A DNA stretch of 17,666 nt from Candidatus Kariarchaeota archaeon (lineage in GTDB: Archaea; Asgardarchaeota; Heimdallarchaeia; Heimdallarchaeales; Kariarchaeaceae): assembly GCA_016839545.1 (NCBI GenBank), contig JAEOUB010000147.1, positions 1 to 17,666 on the forward strand, in the 5' to 3' direction. Shown here piece by piece: positions 1-6,482 of the stretch; position 1 is the stretch's first letter, and each line of letters opens with the position of its first letter. The position numbers and the translations under genes were made by a program. The notes beneath the pieces were generated by a model. That model saw only the letters and a list, made by a program, of their open reading frames with translations. It made no database searches and was not told where the DNA came from.

Positions 1-195
1 ATCAATATCGATGGGGGACTCAAATCCAAGGGCCATCCTCTGGGTGCCACAGGCGTATCTCAGGCAGTTGAGATCAGAAAACAGTTGCTTGGAGAGGCTG
101 GAGATCGACAGGTAGAAGGTGCCACAGTGGGTCTCTCACACAACGTGGGTCAGACAGGACAATTTGTCAATGTCATGATCTACGGGAGAAATTGA
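1..195 (+). CDS. Thiolase (acetyl-CoA acetyltransferase, archaeal SCPx-like), C-terminal end
   Basis: The frame is open from the first base and ends at TGA 193-195, giving the last 64 residues of a thiolase. The segment contains the GHPLGATG motif, whose His is a catalytic residue of the thiolase fold, and a late HNVGQTGQF stretch that resembles the HNxGG-type end of archaeal and SCPx-like thiolases. In archaea this enzyme condenses two acetyl-CoA to acetoacetyl-CoA, the first step of the mevalonate route to isoprenoid lipids. The next gene, a DUF35 protein, starts 13 bases after the stop, which is the known archaeal arrangement of thiolase with a DUF35 partner, often next to HMG-CoA synthase. 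The substrate cannot be fixed from this fragment, and the start and active-site Cys lie outside the window. Confidence 0.9.
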   Translation: MNIDGGLKSKGHPLGATGVSQAVEIRKQLLGEAGDRQVEGATVGLSHNVGQTGQFVNVMIYGRN

Positions 196-200
196 GGGGG
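193..200 (+). promoter_or_regulatory. Shine-Dalgarno-like site for the DUF35 gene
   Basis: TGAGGGGG lies eight bases before ATG 209 and shares its first three bases with the thiolase stop codon. This supports the chosen start and translational coupling of the pair. Confidence 0.5.
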
Positions 201-208
201 CAAAAAAA

Positions 209-625
209 ATGAGTGCTATGAAATTTGGAGAGATATCCTACGAGGACTATCCTGAACTAACTACCAATTTTGTCACCGAGTTGAAGAGCGAGAAGCTGAT
301 GTACAATGCCTGTAGCGGTTGTGATGAGAAGTACTTTCCTCCACGCACAGCTTGTACCAACTTCCATTCACCAGGTATGATGGAGATGAAACCATTGGAG
401 GAGACGTCTGCAGTCCTGAAAGCCTTCACGATCATCCACTTTGCACCTGATAGTCATGCGGATAAGGCACCGTATGTGGTTGCCATTGGAGAACTTGCAG
501 GTGGCTTCAGGGTGCTGGCACATCTTACAGGTGTGACTTCCATGCCCAAGGTGGGAATGCCGCTGACTCTCAAAATCCAGCAGGTCGGTCCAGATCGTGC
601 CTACTACAAATTTATCAAGGGATAA
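209..625 (+). CDS. DUF35 OB-fold acyl-CoA-associated zinc ribbon protein (thiolase partner)
   Basis: 138 residues. The N-terminal part is helical, followed by a rubredoxin-like zinc ribbon (C35-x2-C38, then C49) and an OB-fold beta region (about 65-136). DUF35 proteins bridge thiolase and HMG-CoA synthase in archaeal complexes and help channel acetoacetyl-CoA; I infer that role from family knowledge and from the thiolase directly upstream. The usual second knuckle is CPxC, but here it reads C49-TNF-H53, so the fourth Cys is absent and His53 is the only nearby replacement ligand. The PPR motif between the knuckles is retained. ATG 209 has a purine-rich TGAGGGGG at 193-200 that overlaps the thiolase stop, so the two genes are likely co-translated in one operon. 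Confidence 0.85.
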   Translation: MSAMKFGEISYEDYPELTTNFVTELKSEKLMYNACSGCDEKYFPPRTACTNFHSPGMMEMKPLEETSAVLKAFTIIHFAPDSHADKAPYVVAIGELAGGFRVLAHLTGVTSMPKVGMPLTLKIQQVGPDRAYYKFIKG

Positions 626-785
626 CCACAAAATAGTTCCTCTACATTCAATTCTATGCGTAATTCAGAGGTAGTCAGAACTTCTTTACTCAGGTATGGA
701 GCAGGCGTGAACAGGATTTATTGTATGTAGGGCACTTTTGTTTCTGCAGAGCACTGCCTCCTTTCTGGGAACTAAGATCGAGGTA

Positions 786-1613
786 CTAGTCTCTGGACCA
801 GTGAGCCCCTGCCATACCAAAATAGGTAGGTACCTTGTAAAATGAGGTTCTCAGAGGAAAATCTCCCTTCTCTCTCAGTTGATGTATAAGTTGCAATCCA
901 GACATACCACAGGCCAGAGCAGTGGGTTGCATTTGCAGAATTCTGTCCATCTGATCATTCAGACCAGACTCGACCCAATCCATGATCAGCGTATCAAAGG
1001 GAACTCCTGAATCGTGATAGCCATAGGGTCCATCTTCCCTGTGAACATGACTCAGATCACCGGATATGAGAAGCATCACCTCATCCTCAAGAGAATCAAG
1101 CACAGACATGAGCTTGGAATTTATCGAGGCGATCCCATCCAGGTCACTGTGACGTGATCTTGGATAGCACAGAATGGTGACCTGAATGTCAGGTGCGTGC
1201 TGTTTGAAATAATACAGAGGTACTGCAGTTCCCCAGTTGAGTTGCAGAGGATATGCAGGATACCCATGTGTGAGCACCTCAAGAGGGAGATCAGCTGATT
1301 CTGCAGCCTGCTGGATAGCTGCTATCATTTCAGTAGACCCATGAAATTCAAATCTCTCAAGGAACTCCCCATGTACCACTGAATTCTCAAGCTTGAAGAG
1401 TGAGCCCTCAAACTCAGTATGATTGTAAAGTACCATAGTGCGGTCCAGATTGTAGCCATGTGGAGTGAGCAGGATTACCTGCTTGGGAACTTGAAGTGGA
1501 TCAATCATTGCTTTCATCTGCTCATTGAGCCACATGAAACCCTCAAGAGGGTCATCTTCCACTCCCTCGATGATCTGCATACCATGAGGCAGGAACAGGA
1601 TATCTCTGATCAT
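786..1613 (-). CDS. Class III extradiol dioxygenase (LigB)/MEMO-fold protein
   Basis: 275 residues, the usual length for the LigB/MEMO superfamily. Visible landmarks are PHG at 9-11 (His10), a second TPHG at 50-53 (His52), SGDLSH at 184-189 with His191 just after, and PYGYH at 196-200. In LigB enzymes equivalent His residues bind non-haem Fe(II) and take part in ring cleavage of catechols; MEMO proteins share the fold but often lack the activity. The SGDLSH and PYG-H pattern is closer to the dioxygenase-like archaeal members, but the substrate cannot be read from sequence. No ring-catabolism genes are nearby, so a role other than aromatic degradation is quite possible. ATG 1613 is preceded by an AT-rich stretch with no clear ribosome site. 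It is divergent from the cytidine deaminase and convergent with the DUF35 gene. Confidence 0.75.
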   Translation of the reverse strand: MIRDILFLPHGMQIIEGVEDDPLEGFMWLNEQMKAMIDPLQVPKQVILLTPHGYNLDRTMVLYNHTEFEGSLFKLENSVVHGEFLERFEFHGSTEMIAAIQQAAESADLPLEVLTHGYPAYPLQLNWGTAVPLYYFKQHAPDIQVTILCYPRSRHSDLDGIASINSKLMSVLDSLEDEVMLLISGDLSHVHREDGPYGYHDSGVPFDTLIMDWVESGLNDQMDRILQMQPTALACGMSGLQLIHQLREKGDFPLRTSFYKVPTYFGMAGAHWSRD

Positions 1614-1725
1614 ACTCTAAGATTTGGGAAGATCACTTTAGAGTTGTGACGACGGGATGGAAAACTAAGTTTTCAGAACACGGTAAATCCAAAACATCCT
1701 TATCCCAAGTGAGTGTACAGAACCT

Positions 1726-2436
1726 GTGGGAGATAAATTATCACCCGAGCAGATTGACGCGCTCATCACAGCTGCTGTTGATGCAAGATCAAGGGCATAC
1801 GCAGTCTATTCCAATTTCAAAGTAGGTGCTGCATTGCTGACTCGAGAGGGAAAGGTCTACCAGGGCTGCAACATTGAGAACATCAGCTTCACACCAACTG
1901 TCTGTGCAGAACGTGTGGCCATGTTCAAAGCAATATCTGATGGAAATATGAACTTCCAGGCCGTTGCGATTATATCCAGTGATGCTACACCTACTCCTCC
2001 CTGTGGAGTCTGCAGGCAGGTAATGTCAGAATTTGTAGATGATGATTTTGAAGTTATTCTGACTAATGATGCTGGAAGGATCCTTCCATTCTCATTCAGA
2101 GAAGTACTGCCCATGAGATTTGTTCCACAGTCCACAATCGGAAAGCAGGATGTATGGGAGGTTATCAGACCGATTATACAACAGGATGACAAAATCTCAG
2201 AGGATGAGTCAAAGCTTGTCCAGCATATCCTTCGAGACATGGAGACGTTAGAACACCAGATCACCATTTTCATCAATGATGGTAAGATTGGCGAAGAAGA
2301 ACGTGAGAGAGTCAGAGAGTTCCGCCAGCGAGTTTATAGATCTGCAGTTGATGTGGCTCACGCAGATCTTACGATAAGTGATGAAGAACAGGCTATACTG
2401 CAAAAATTAGCTGAGCTTCTCGAAATAGATCAGTAA
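1726..2436 (+). CDS. cdd: Cytidine deaminase with C-terminal TerB-like acidic-motif domain
   Basis: 236 residues from GTG 1726. Residues 1-135 are a homotetrameric-type cytidine deaminase, which converts cytidine/deoxycytidine to uridine/deoxyuridine in pyrimidine salvage. The zinc site is complete: C60-A-E62 (Glu62 the proton shuttle) and P92-C93-G-V-C96; the NIE substrate motif is at 49-51. Stand-alone enzymes of this class are about 130 residues, so residues 141-236 are an extension. It is all-helical and holds three copies of an acidic motif, [DN]-x-x-I-[SG]-x-x-E, ending at E161, E192 and E221, like helical TerB/EF-hand-like repeats. The small convergent gene at 2430-2777 encodes the same domain with identical motif spacing. 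The 3' ends overlap by 7 bp. No upstream alternative start was seen in frame close by. Confidence 0.9.
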   Translation: MGDKLSPEQIDALITAAVDARSRAYAVYSNFKVGAALLTREGKVYQGCNIENISFTPTVCAERVAMFKAISDGNMNFQAVAIISSDATPTPPCGVCRQVMSEFVDDDFEVILTNDAGRILPFSFREVLPMRFVPQSTIGKQDVWEVIRPIIQQDDKISEDESKLVQHILRDMETLEHQITIFINDGKIGEEERERVREFRQRVYRSAVDVAHADLTISDEEQAILQKLAELLEIDQ

Positions 2437-2777
2437 TGCTCGTTATATTCCATTTCTTCTAATATTGATTTGATCACACGCAGCAGTGCAAACTCGTCCT
2501 GTGTGATCTGGTTATCATCTTTTGCAATTTCCACTGCTTCATCCATGATTCTCTTTCGTAAGGCGTACATGTCGTTTTGCTCGTCAGAGGTGATGATATC
2601 ATCATCATAGCTCTGGTGCAGCACTTCGAAGTACTTGGCGATATTCTCTTTTACACTCTCAATTATTGCCTGTTCATCAGCAGTGATGATACCATTCTGC
2701 TTGGCAATATCAATCATCTTCTGGTTGATCTCTGAGGGATGCAAGTCATGAGGCATACCTAATTCTTCACAATTCAA
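2430..2777 (-). CDS. Stand-alone TerB-like helical acidic-motif protein
   Basis: 115 residues from TTG 2777, or 108 from the more conventional ATG 2756, which lies 18 bases after the upstream LRR stop; I cannot decide between them. The protein is all-helical and acidic with three motifs, NGIITADE (E35), DDIITSDE (E66) and NQITQDE (E95). These align without a gap over about 80 residues to the C-terminal extension of the neighbouring cytidine deaminase: motif spacings are 31 and 29 residues in both. By eye about one residue in five is identical. Function is unknown; TerB-like domains bind divalent metals or act as protein-interaction modules, which is family knowledge and not shown here. With the TTG start it overlaps the LRR gene stop (TTGA), so both probably come from one transcript. 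Confidence 0.8.
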   Translation of the reverse strand: MNCEELGMPHDLHPSEINQKMIDIAKQNGIITADEQAIIESVKENIAKYFEVLHQSYDDDIITSDEQNDMYALRKRIMDEAVEIAKDDNQITQDEFALLRVIKSILEEMEYNEHY

Positions 2778-3640
2778 GTTATTATTCCATCGGTTTGTCT
2801 ATATTTTTGTTCATGAGATAATTTAATATCACGTGCAAGTAAATCGAGCTCCTCATCTGTATGTGGAGTATCTATAAAAGGATCAGACTCGATTTTCTTT
2901 CGAATATTCCTGAGCGAGAATGGGTCTTCCAAGGCACTTAATTCTCCTTTCAACCTGTATTTCCTCCGAGTCTTCCCTTGTAATTTAAGAAATGCCAGTG
3001 TCTTGTCGGCATCCACATCAGGAATCAGGTTCCCTCGCACATCCAGTACATACAACTGCGAGAGATCATTGATGATATTGAAGTCCAATGAGGTGATCAG
3101 ATTACGACGTAGATCTAATCTTCTCAGAAATAGAAGTGGCTGTACCTCACTTGGTATCTTGGTTAGCAAGTTACCTGCCACATGAAGAGATTGCAGTGAA
3201 TTAATACCTGAAATTGAAGGAGAAATCCCGGTGAGAAGGTTATCATCAAAATTCAGCTGGCGAATGAACTCAAGTTCTGATAGCATCTTGGGGAATTCAC
3301 GAAAATTATTGTAGTCTAGGTAACAGTTCTCTAATTCCTCAAGCTCTGCAATTCGAGCTGGCAATCGATCCAGTTGGTTGTGGGAGGCATCAAGTGTGTG
3401 TAATCTCTCAAGATCACCAATTGACTCAGGTAGTTCAGACAGTTGAAAATCCTGGTTAAAGTAGGACTGAAACAATCTAACCTCTATCACGTGATAATTA
3501 TCGTGAAGAAAACCGAAGGAACCCAGGGTGTTTTCTGAGATATCCGGAATTGAACCTCGAATCAAGGATTCCATTTCCTGCATAGCTCTGGCTTGTGCAG
3601 TATGAAGCCAGACTCCTTGATACTCAGTATACCCAGACAT
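2774..3640 (-). CDS. Leucine-rich repeat protein
   Basis: 288 residues from ATG 3640; an in-frame ATG at 3694 would add 18 residues (MQSFPSRWGF...). I prefer 3640 because a TATA-like TTTTATCC (plus-strand 3661-3668) sits about 25 bp upstream and would fall inside the coding region otherwise. After a helical cap of about 65 residues come six LRRs of 23-residue period, of the xLPxxIxxLxxLxxLDxxxNxL type seen in eukaryotic and Asgard 'scaffold' LRR proteins. A basic and then acidic tail of about 70 residues follows. There is no signal peptide or membrane segment, so it is likely cytoplasmic. LRR proteins generally bind other proteins; no kinase, GTPase or other catalytic domain is attached. It heads an operon with the TerB-like small protein. 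Confidence 0.85.
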   Translation of the reverse strand: MSGYTEYQGVWLHTAQARAMQEMESLIRGSIPDISENTLGSFGFLHDNYHVIEVRLFQSYFNQDFQLSELPESIGDLERLHTLDASHNQLDRLPARIAELEELENCYLDYNNFREFPKMLSELEFIRQLNFDDNLLTGISPSISGINSLQSLHVAGNLLTKIPSEVQPLLFLRRLDLRRNLITSLDFNIINDLSQLYVLDVRGNLIPDVDADKTLAFLKLQGKTRRKYRLKGELSALEDPFSLRNIRKKIESDPFIDTPHTDEELDLLARDIKLSHEQKYRQTDGIIT

Positions 3641-3660
3641 AACATCATTCCAACATAATG

Positions 3661-3668
3661 GGATAAAA
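3661..3668 (-). promoter_or_regulatory. TATA-like promoter element of the LRR gene
   Basis: Read on the minus strand, TTTTATCC is about 25 bp before ATG 3640, the spacing expected for an archaeal leaderless transcript. Confidence 0.35.
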
Positions 3669-3730
3669 CCCCATCGTGAGGGGAAACTTTGCATTGGCCA
3701 ACATCAATCCGTCAGACCATCACAAGATAG

Positions 3731-4510
3731 TTGTATCAATTTGAAATTCATGGGGTAGTGACCATTTATGCACGTGATGCAGCAATGTATGATGCCATCT
3801 ATGGTGGAGATGATGCAGCAGCACTTGAGTTTATCAGATGGCTACTTGAATTCCTTGAGATCAACAATGAGAATGATATTCTCGATATGGGTTCAGGCAC
3901 CGGAACTCTCCTTATTCCTTTGGTTAAAGAAGGATACAACATCCAGGGTGTGGAACCGTTCGATCCCATGCTGAATAGGGCAAGAGAGAAGGCCGAGGAA
4001 GCGGCTGTCGAGATCAACATCCGAAAGGGATCATTTGAAACACTAGACGACAGCGAGGAGTATGATTTGATCACAGCGATCAATGGTCCACTGCATTACG
4101 TTGAGCCCGAGAACCTGCACGACGTTATGAAGCGAGTATCCACCGCACTCAAACCAGGAGGAAGGTGTGTCTTTGATATCATCAATTTTCACAGTATCAT
4201 CAAAAACTACGAATATCCGGATCCTGTCGAGTTTGACATGTTTGATTCCACTGCAACTGCAGTCATCCAACACTTCGTTGATTTGGATCGTGATAAATGG
4301 CTAAATAGGGTTATTCTATTCTTCAAAGACAAGGAATACCAGAAATTTGAGGACATCCAGGAGATGTCAATGTACTCTATGACTACACTCAGAATTGTGG
4401 GTGGGTTGCATAATTTGGAGCTTGAACATTTCTTCTCCTCTTACGAGGATCGACCTGAAGAACGAAAATATGGAGGAAGACTCATTATAGTTTTCAAAAA
4501 ATCTACTTGA
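3731..4510 (+). CDS. Class I SAM-dependent methyltransferase
   Basis: 259 residues from TTG 3731; GTG 3758 is an alternative, but both keep the YARDAAMYDAIYG segment that usually opens this family. Motif I, L51-DMGSGTG, forms the AdoMet loop; E75 (GVEPF) is the acidic residue that contacts the ribose hydroxyls; ITAINGPLHYVEP (about 114-126) corresponds to motif IV and the following helix; LKPGG follows. The C-terminal 100 residues form the beta-rich cap typical of small-molecule methyltransferases (UbiE/ubiquinone-like or glycine-methyltransferase-like). The acceptor cannot be predicted. It is divergent from the LRR operon and its last 8 bp overlap the convergent acidic-protein gene. Rare start codon and no clear ribosome site make the exact N-terminus uncertain. 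Confidence 0.85.
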   Translation: MYQFEIHGVVTIYARDAAMYDAIYGGDDAAALEFIRWLLEFLEINNENDILDMGSGTGTLLIPLVKEGYNIQGVEPFDPMLNRAREKAEEAAVEINIRKGSFETLDDSEEYDLITAINGPLHYVEPENLHDVMKRVSTALKPGGRCVFDIINFHSIIKNYEYPDPVEFDMFDSTATAVIQHFVDLDRDKWLNRVILFFKDKEYQKFEDIQEMSMYSMTTLRIVGGLHNLELEHFFSSYEDRPEERKYGGRLIIVFKKST

Positions 4511-5759
4511 TCCCTACATGTGATTTGGCATTGGCAAGCCAAAGTTTTGGCAACAGGGGCTTATCAGGATCTACTTCGAGATTGATCAGATCGACAAGAG
4601 GAATTTGTAGGAGTTGACCTACGTTTTCAATACCTTCCTCACTCAGTCTCTCTAGAGATTTCTCATCAACACCAACGAGAACTGATAATGGATCCATAGC
4701 CCTTGCACTTTCCATCATGTTATCGAGTTGTCGTTGAAATTCCAGATATTCTGCTCGAATCTTTCGATACTCTTTACGCAGCCCGTGTTTTTCATTATTA
4801 TAAATTCGATATCCGATATCAAGCCATGATTTCACCTCATCAACTGATGCACCAGTAATGGTGTAAAGTTCCACAGGAGCGGTTTCAAGCAGATGTGAGA
4901 TATAGAGGATTTCTGATTCTTTCAGATTCTGTTGTGACTCTTTGGAGACCTCCTCAAGTTCTGCGATGGGTATCTCAAGATCATTAACATCATCTTGATC
5001 CAAAACAATTGGAATAATCCCTTCAAGATCCTCTTCTGTATCAATATCAGCAATAACAGCTATTTGATCTGACTCACTCAAAGAGTTCATATCCAGATCT
5101 TGGTCTTCTTCACCTTCTTCATCGAGAGGCACTTCTTCATCAACAACCTCTTCTTCCTCCAGCGTTTCATCTTCAGAGGCCTTAGTTGACTCAGTTTCGG
5201 CATCAGTTTCAGGGTCATCATCCACGTCCTCGTCAGAGGTGTCTGCTTCCTCTATAACCTCAGGTTCTTCCTCAGCCTCATTTTCTGCTATCATTGTATC
5301 CTCGTTGATTTCAGTGTAGCTGATTGATGAGTCAGAAGTAGTATCCTCTCGCATCTCTTTTTCTTTATGATCTTCTTCAGCATCCTCGTCCGCAACCGAT
5401 GATACATCTTCTTGGGGTTCTTCAACTATCGGAGTCGGTTCAGGCTCATCAGGTTCCGAACCATCACTTAAGACCACAGCGGCGGCTAGAGTGGTCAGAT
5501 TTCCATCATGATCAGCTATTGAGATTGTGTATTTCCAATCACCAAAAGTCCGGGTGAGAGGGAAAACGACTTCAAACTCATGATCTCCCGGTTGTCGACT
5601 CATGAATCTGAGGTTACCATTTGGATCCCTGATCTCTATTTTTGAGCTACCCCAGGTTTCGTTTTTGACAATGGTAATTTGTAAACTGTCACCTACAGAG
5701 AAAGAACTCTCTCCTGTCAACTTGGTACCGTTTTTCCTCAGTGTGATATCAGGGTCCAT
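4503..5759 (-). CDS. Acidic multidomain protein: N-terminal beta-sandwich, Glu/Asp-rich linker, C-terminal HhH-like domain
   Basis: 418 residues from ATG 5759. Residues 1-96 form an Ig/macroglobulin-like beta-sandwich (pattern of alternating strands, IEIRDPNGN, GDWKYTISIAD). Residues about 100-260 are disordered and extremely acidic (Asp/Glu runs). Residues 280-350 are helical and charged, probably coiled coil. Residues 358-395 (LVGVDEKSLERL..GIENVGQLL..) read as a helix-hairpin-helix/DUF4332-like module, which in other proteins contacts DNA or proteins. No signal peptide is seen, so the beta-sandwich is probably not exported, unusual for that fold. I do not recognise the whole architecture. 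A canonical TATA box lies just upstream. It overlaps the methyltransferase gene tail to tail by 8 bp. Confidence 0.75.
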   Translation of the reverse strand: MDPDITLRKNGTKLTGESSFSVGDSLQITIVKNETWGSSKIEIRDPNGNLRFMSRQPGDHEFEVVFPLTRTFGDWKYTISIADHDGNLTTLAAAVVLSDGSEPDEPEPTPIVEEPQEDVSSVADEDAEEDHKEKEMREDTTSDSSISYTEINEDTMIAENEAEEEPEVIEEADTSDEDVDDDPETDAETESTKASEDETLEEEEVVDEEVPLDEEGEEDQDLDMNSLSESDQIAVIADIDTEEDLEGIIPIVLDQDDVNDLEIPIAELEEVSKESQQNLKESEILYISHLLETAPVELYTITGASVDEVKSWLDIGYRIYNNEKHGLRKEYRKIRAEYLEFQRQLDNMMESARAMDPLSVLVGVDEKSLERLSEEGIENVGQLLQIPLVDLINLEVDPDKPLLPKLWLANAKSHVGIK

Positions 5760-5788
5760 ATATTTACAGAAAGAGCTTGAAGAGGTCG

Positions 5789-5799
5789 TTATATATCAT
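5789..5799 (-). promoter_or_regulatory. Archaeal TATA box of the acidic protein gene
   Basis: The minus strand reads ATGATATATAA, a near-consensus TATA box centred about 34 bp before ATG 5759. This places the transcript start within a few bases of the start codon. Confidence 0.55.
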
Positions 5800-5851
5800 T
5801 AGCGAAAAGAGACTAATTAAATAAATATCAGGGCAATTAAGGGATGACAAT

Positions 5852-6160
5852 CTAAAATTCTCCATCCCATCCAAACACATCCAGATCAATAGAGTAATTC
5901 ACCACAGTCACGCCGTCTTCAACCAATTTGGCACGTTGAAGATCTGCCGATTCAGGATCGCGGATGGCGATTTTACCCTTGGAATTGATCACTCGATGCC
6001 AGGGTAGATCATACTTTCTGGTCATGGAGTGAAGCACTCTAACTACTTGTCGTGCTGCTTTTGGACTACCCGCCATTTTCGCAATTTGACCATAAGTTGC
6101 TACTTTTCCCTGGGGAATTGAAGATATGATCTCAATCACATCCTCTGTAAAGGGCAGCAT
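5852..6160 (-). CDS. atl: Alkyltransferase-like protein (ATL), O6-alkylguanine damage-sensing
   Basis: 102 residues, the size of stand-alone ATL proteins and of the C-terminal domain of O6-methylguanine-DNA methyltransferase. The hallmark PCHR active site reads P53-W54-H55-R56, so the alkyl-accepting Cys is replaced by Trp, exactly as in ATL proteins. The DNA-binding helix-turn-helix is present (YGQIAKMAGSPKAARQVV), with Y23 as the residue that promotes base flipping and R38 in the position of the Arg finger. ATL binds O6-alkylguanine without repairing it and hands the lesion to nucleotide excision repair; the partner system in archaea is unclear. ATG 6160 has AGGA six bases upstream. A CCTAA/TTAGG inverted repeat lies in its promoter region. 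Confidence 0.92.
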   Translation of the reverse strand: MLPFTEDVIEIISSIPQGKVATYGQIAKMAGSPKAARQVVRVLHSMTRKYDLPWHRVINSKGKIAIRDPESADLQRAKLVEDGVTVVNYSIDLDVFGWDGEF

Positions 6161-6166
6161 GATCTT

Positions 6167-6189
6167 CCTAAATATATTAGGCTAATAGG
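6167..6189. repeat. Short inverted repeats in the ATL promoter region
   Basis: CCTAA (6167-6171), five bases, TTAGG (6177-6181), then CTAATAGG, so that TTAGGCTAA (6177-6185) is a second near-palindrome. The elements sit 7-29 bp upstream of ATG 6160, where a repressor would overlap the core promoter. An operator role is a guess. Confidence 0.3.
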
Positions 6190-6216
6190 TTGATCTATTA
6201 CATTTTGTGAGAGTGA

Positions 6217-6390
6217 TTATTTCTCATGACATGCATCACAGACTCTTCGCATGATTCTAGTACTTGGGTCAGTTATCACCCAGTTTGAGCACCTGGAGCA
6301 AAGAGGATCATGACAGATTGAACATACTGTCTTCCTGGTGTTTGATTCTTTGCAGCTTCGACACTGTGATGGAAGGTACATCAATTTCAT
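6217..6390 (-). CDS. 57-residue FYVE/RING-like cross-brace zinc finger protein
   Basis: ATG 6388-6390 to TAA 6217-6219 encodes 57 residues with eight Cys in four CxxC pairs: C10/C13, C23/C26, C31/C34, C51/C54. The spacing Cx2C-x9-Cx2C-x4-Cx2C-x16-Cx2C matches a FYVE finger (usually x12-15, then x4 and x16). The segment before the last pair, RRVCDAC (48-54), is the RVCxxC motif that ends eukaryotic FYVE domains. The WxxD motif and the full R(R/K)HHCR phosphoinositide pocket are absent (RKTVCSIC instead), so PI3P binding is not predicted. H27 (C23-x3-H27-x3-C31) means a RING-like fold is also possible. A TATA-like TTAAATAA lies 28 bp upstream, consistent with a leaderless gene. Two independent zinc ribbons cannot be excluded. 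Confidence 0.75.
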   Translation of the reverse strand: MKLMYLPSQCRSCKESNTRKTVCSICHDPLCSRCSNWVITDPSTRIMRRVCDACHEK

Positions 6391-6414
6391 ATTGCCTTAC
6401 AGTAGGGAGATGAA

Positions 6415-6422
6415 TTATTTAA
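6415..6422 (-). promoter_or_regulatory. TATA-like element of the mini zinc finger gene
   Basis: The minus strand reads TTAAATAA, centred about 28 bp before ATG 6390, the archaeal spacing for transcription starting at or next to the start codon. It supports this short gene being real. Confidence 0.45.
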
Positions 6423-6482
6423 GAAATTGAAAGATGGAGTGGCTGTTTGTAAGAATTTAATGTATTCAATCCACAGAATGGC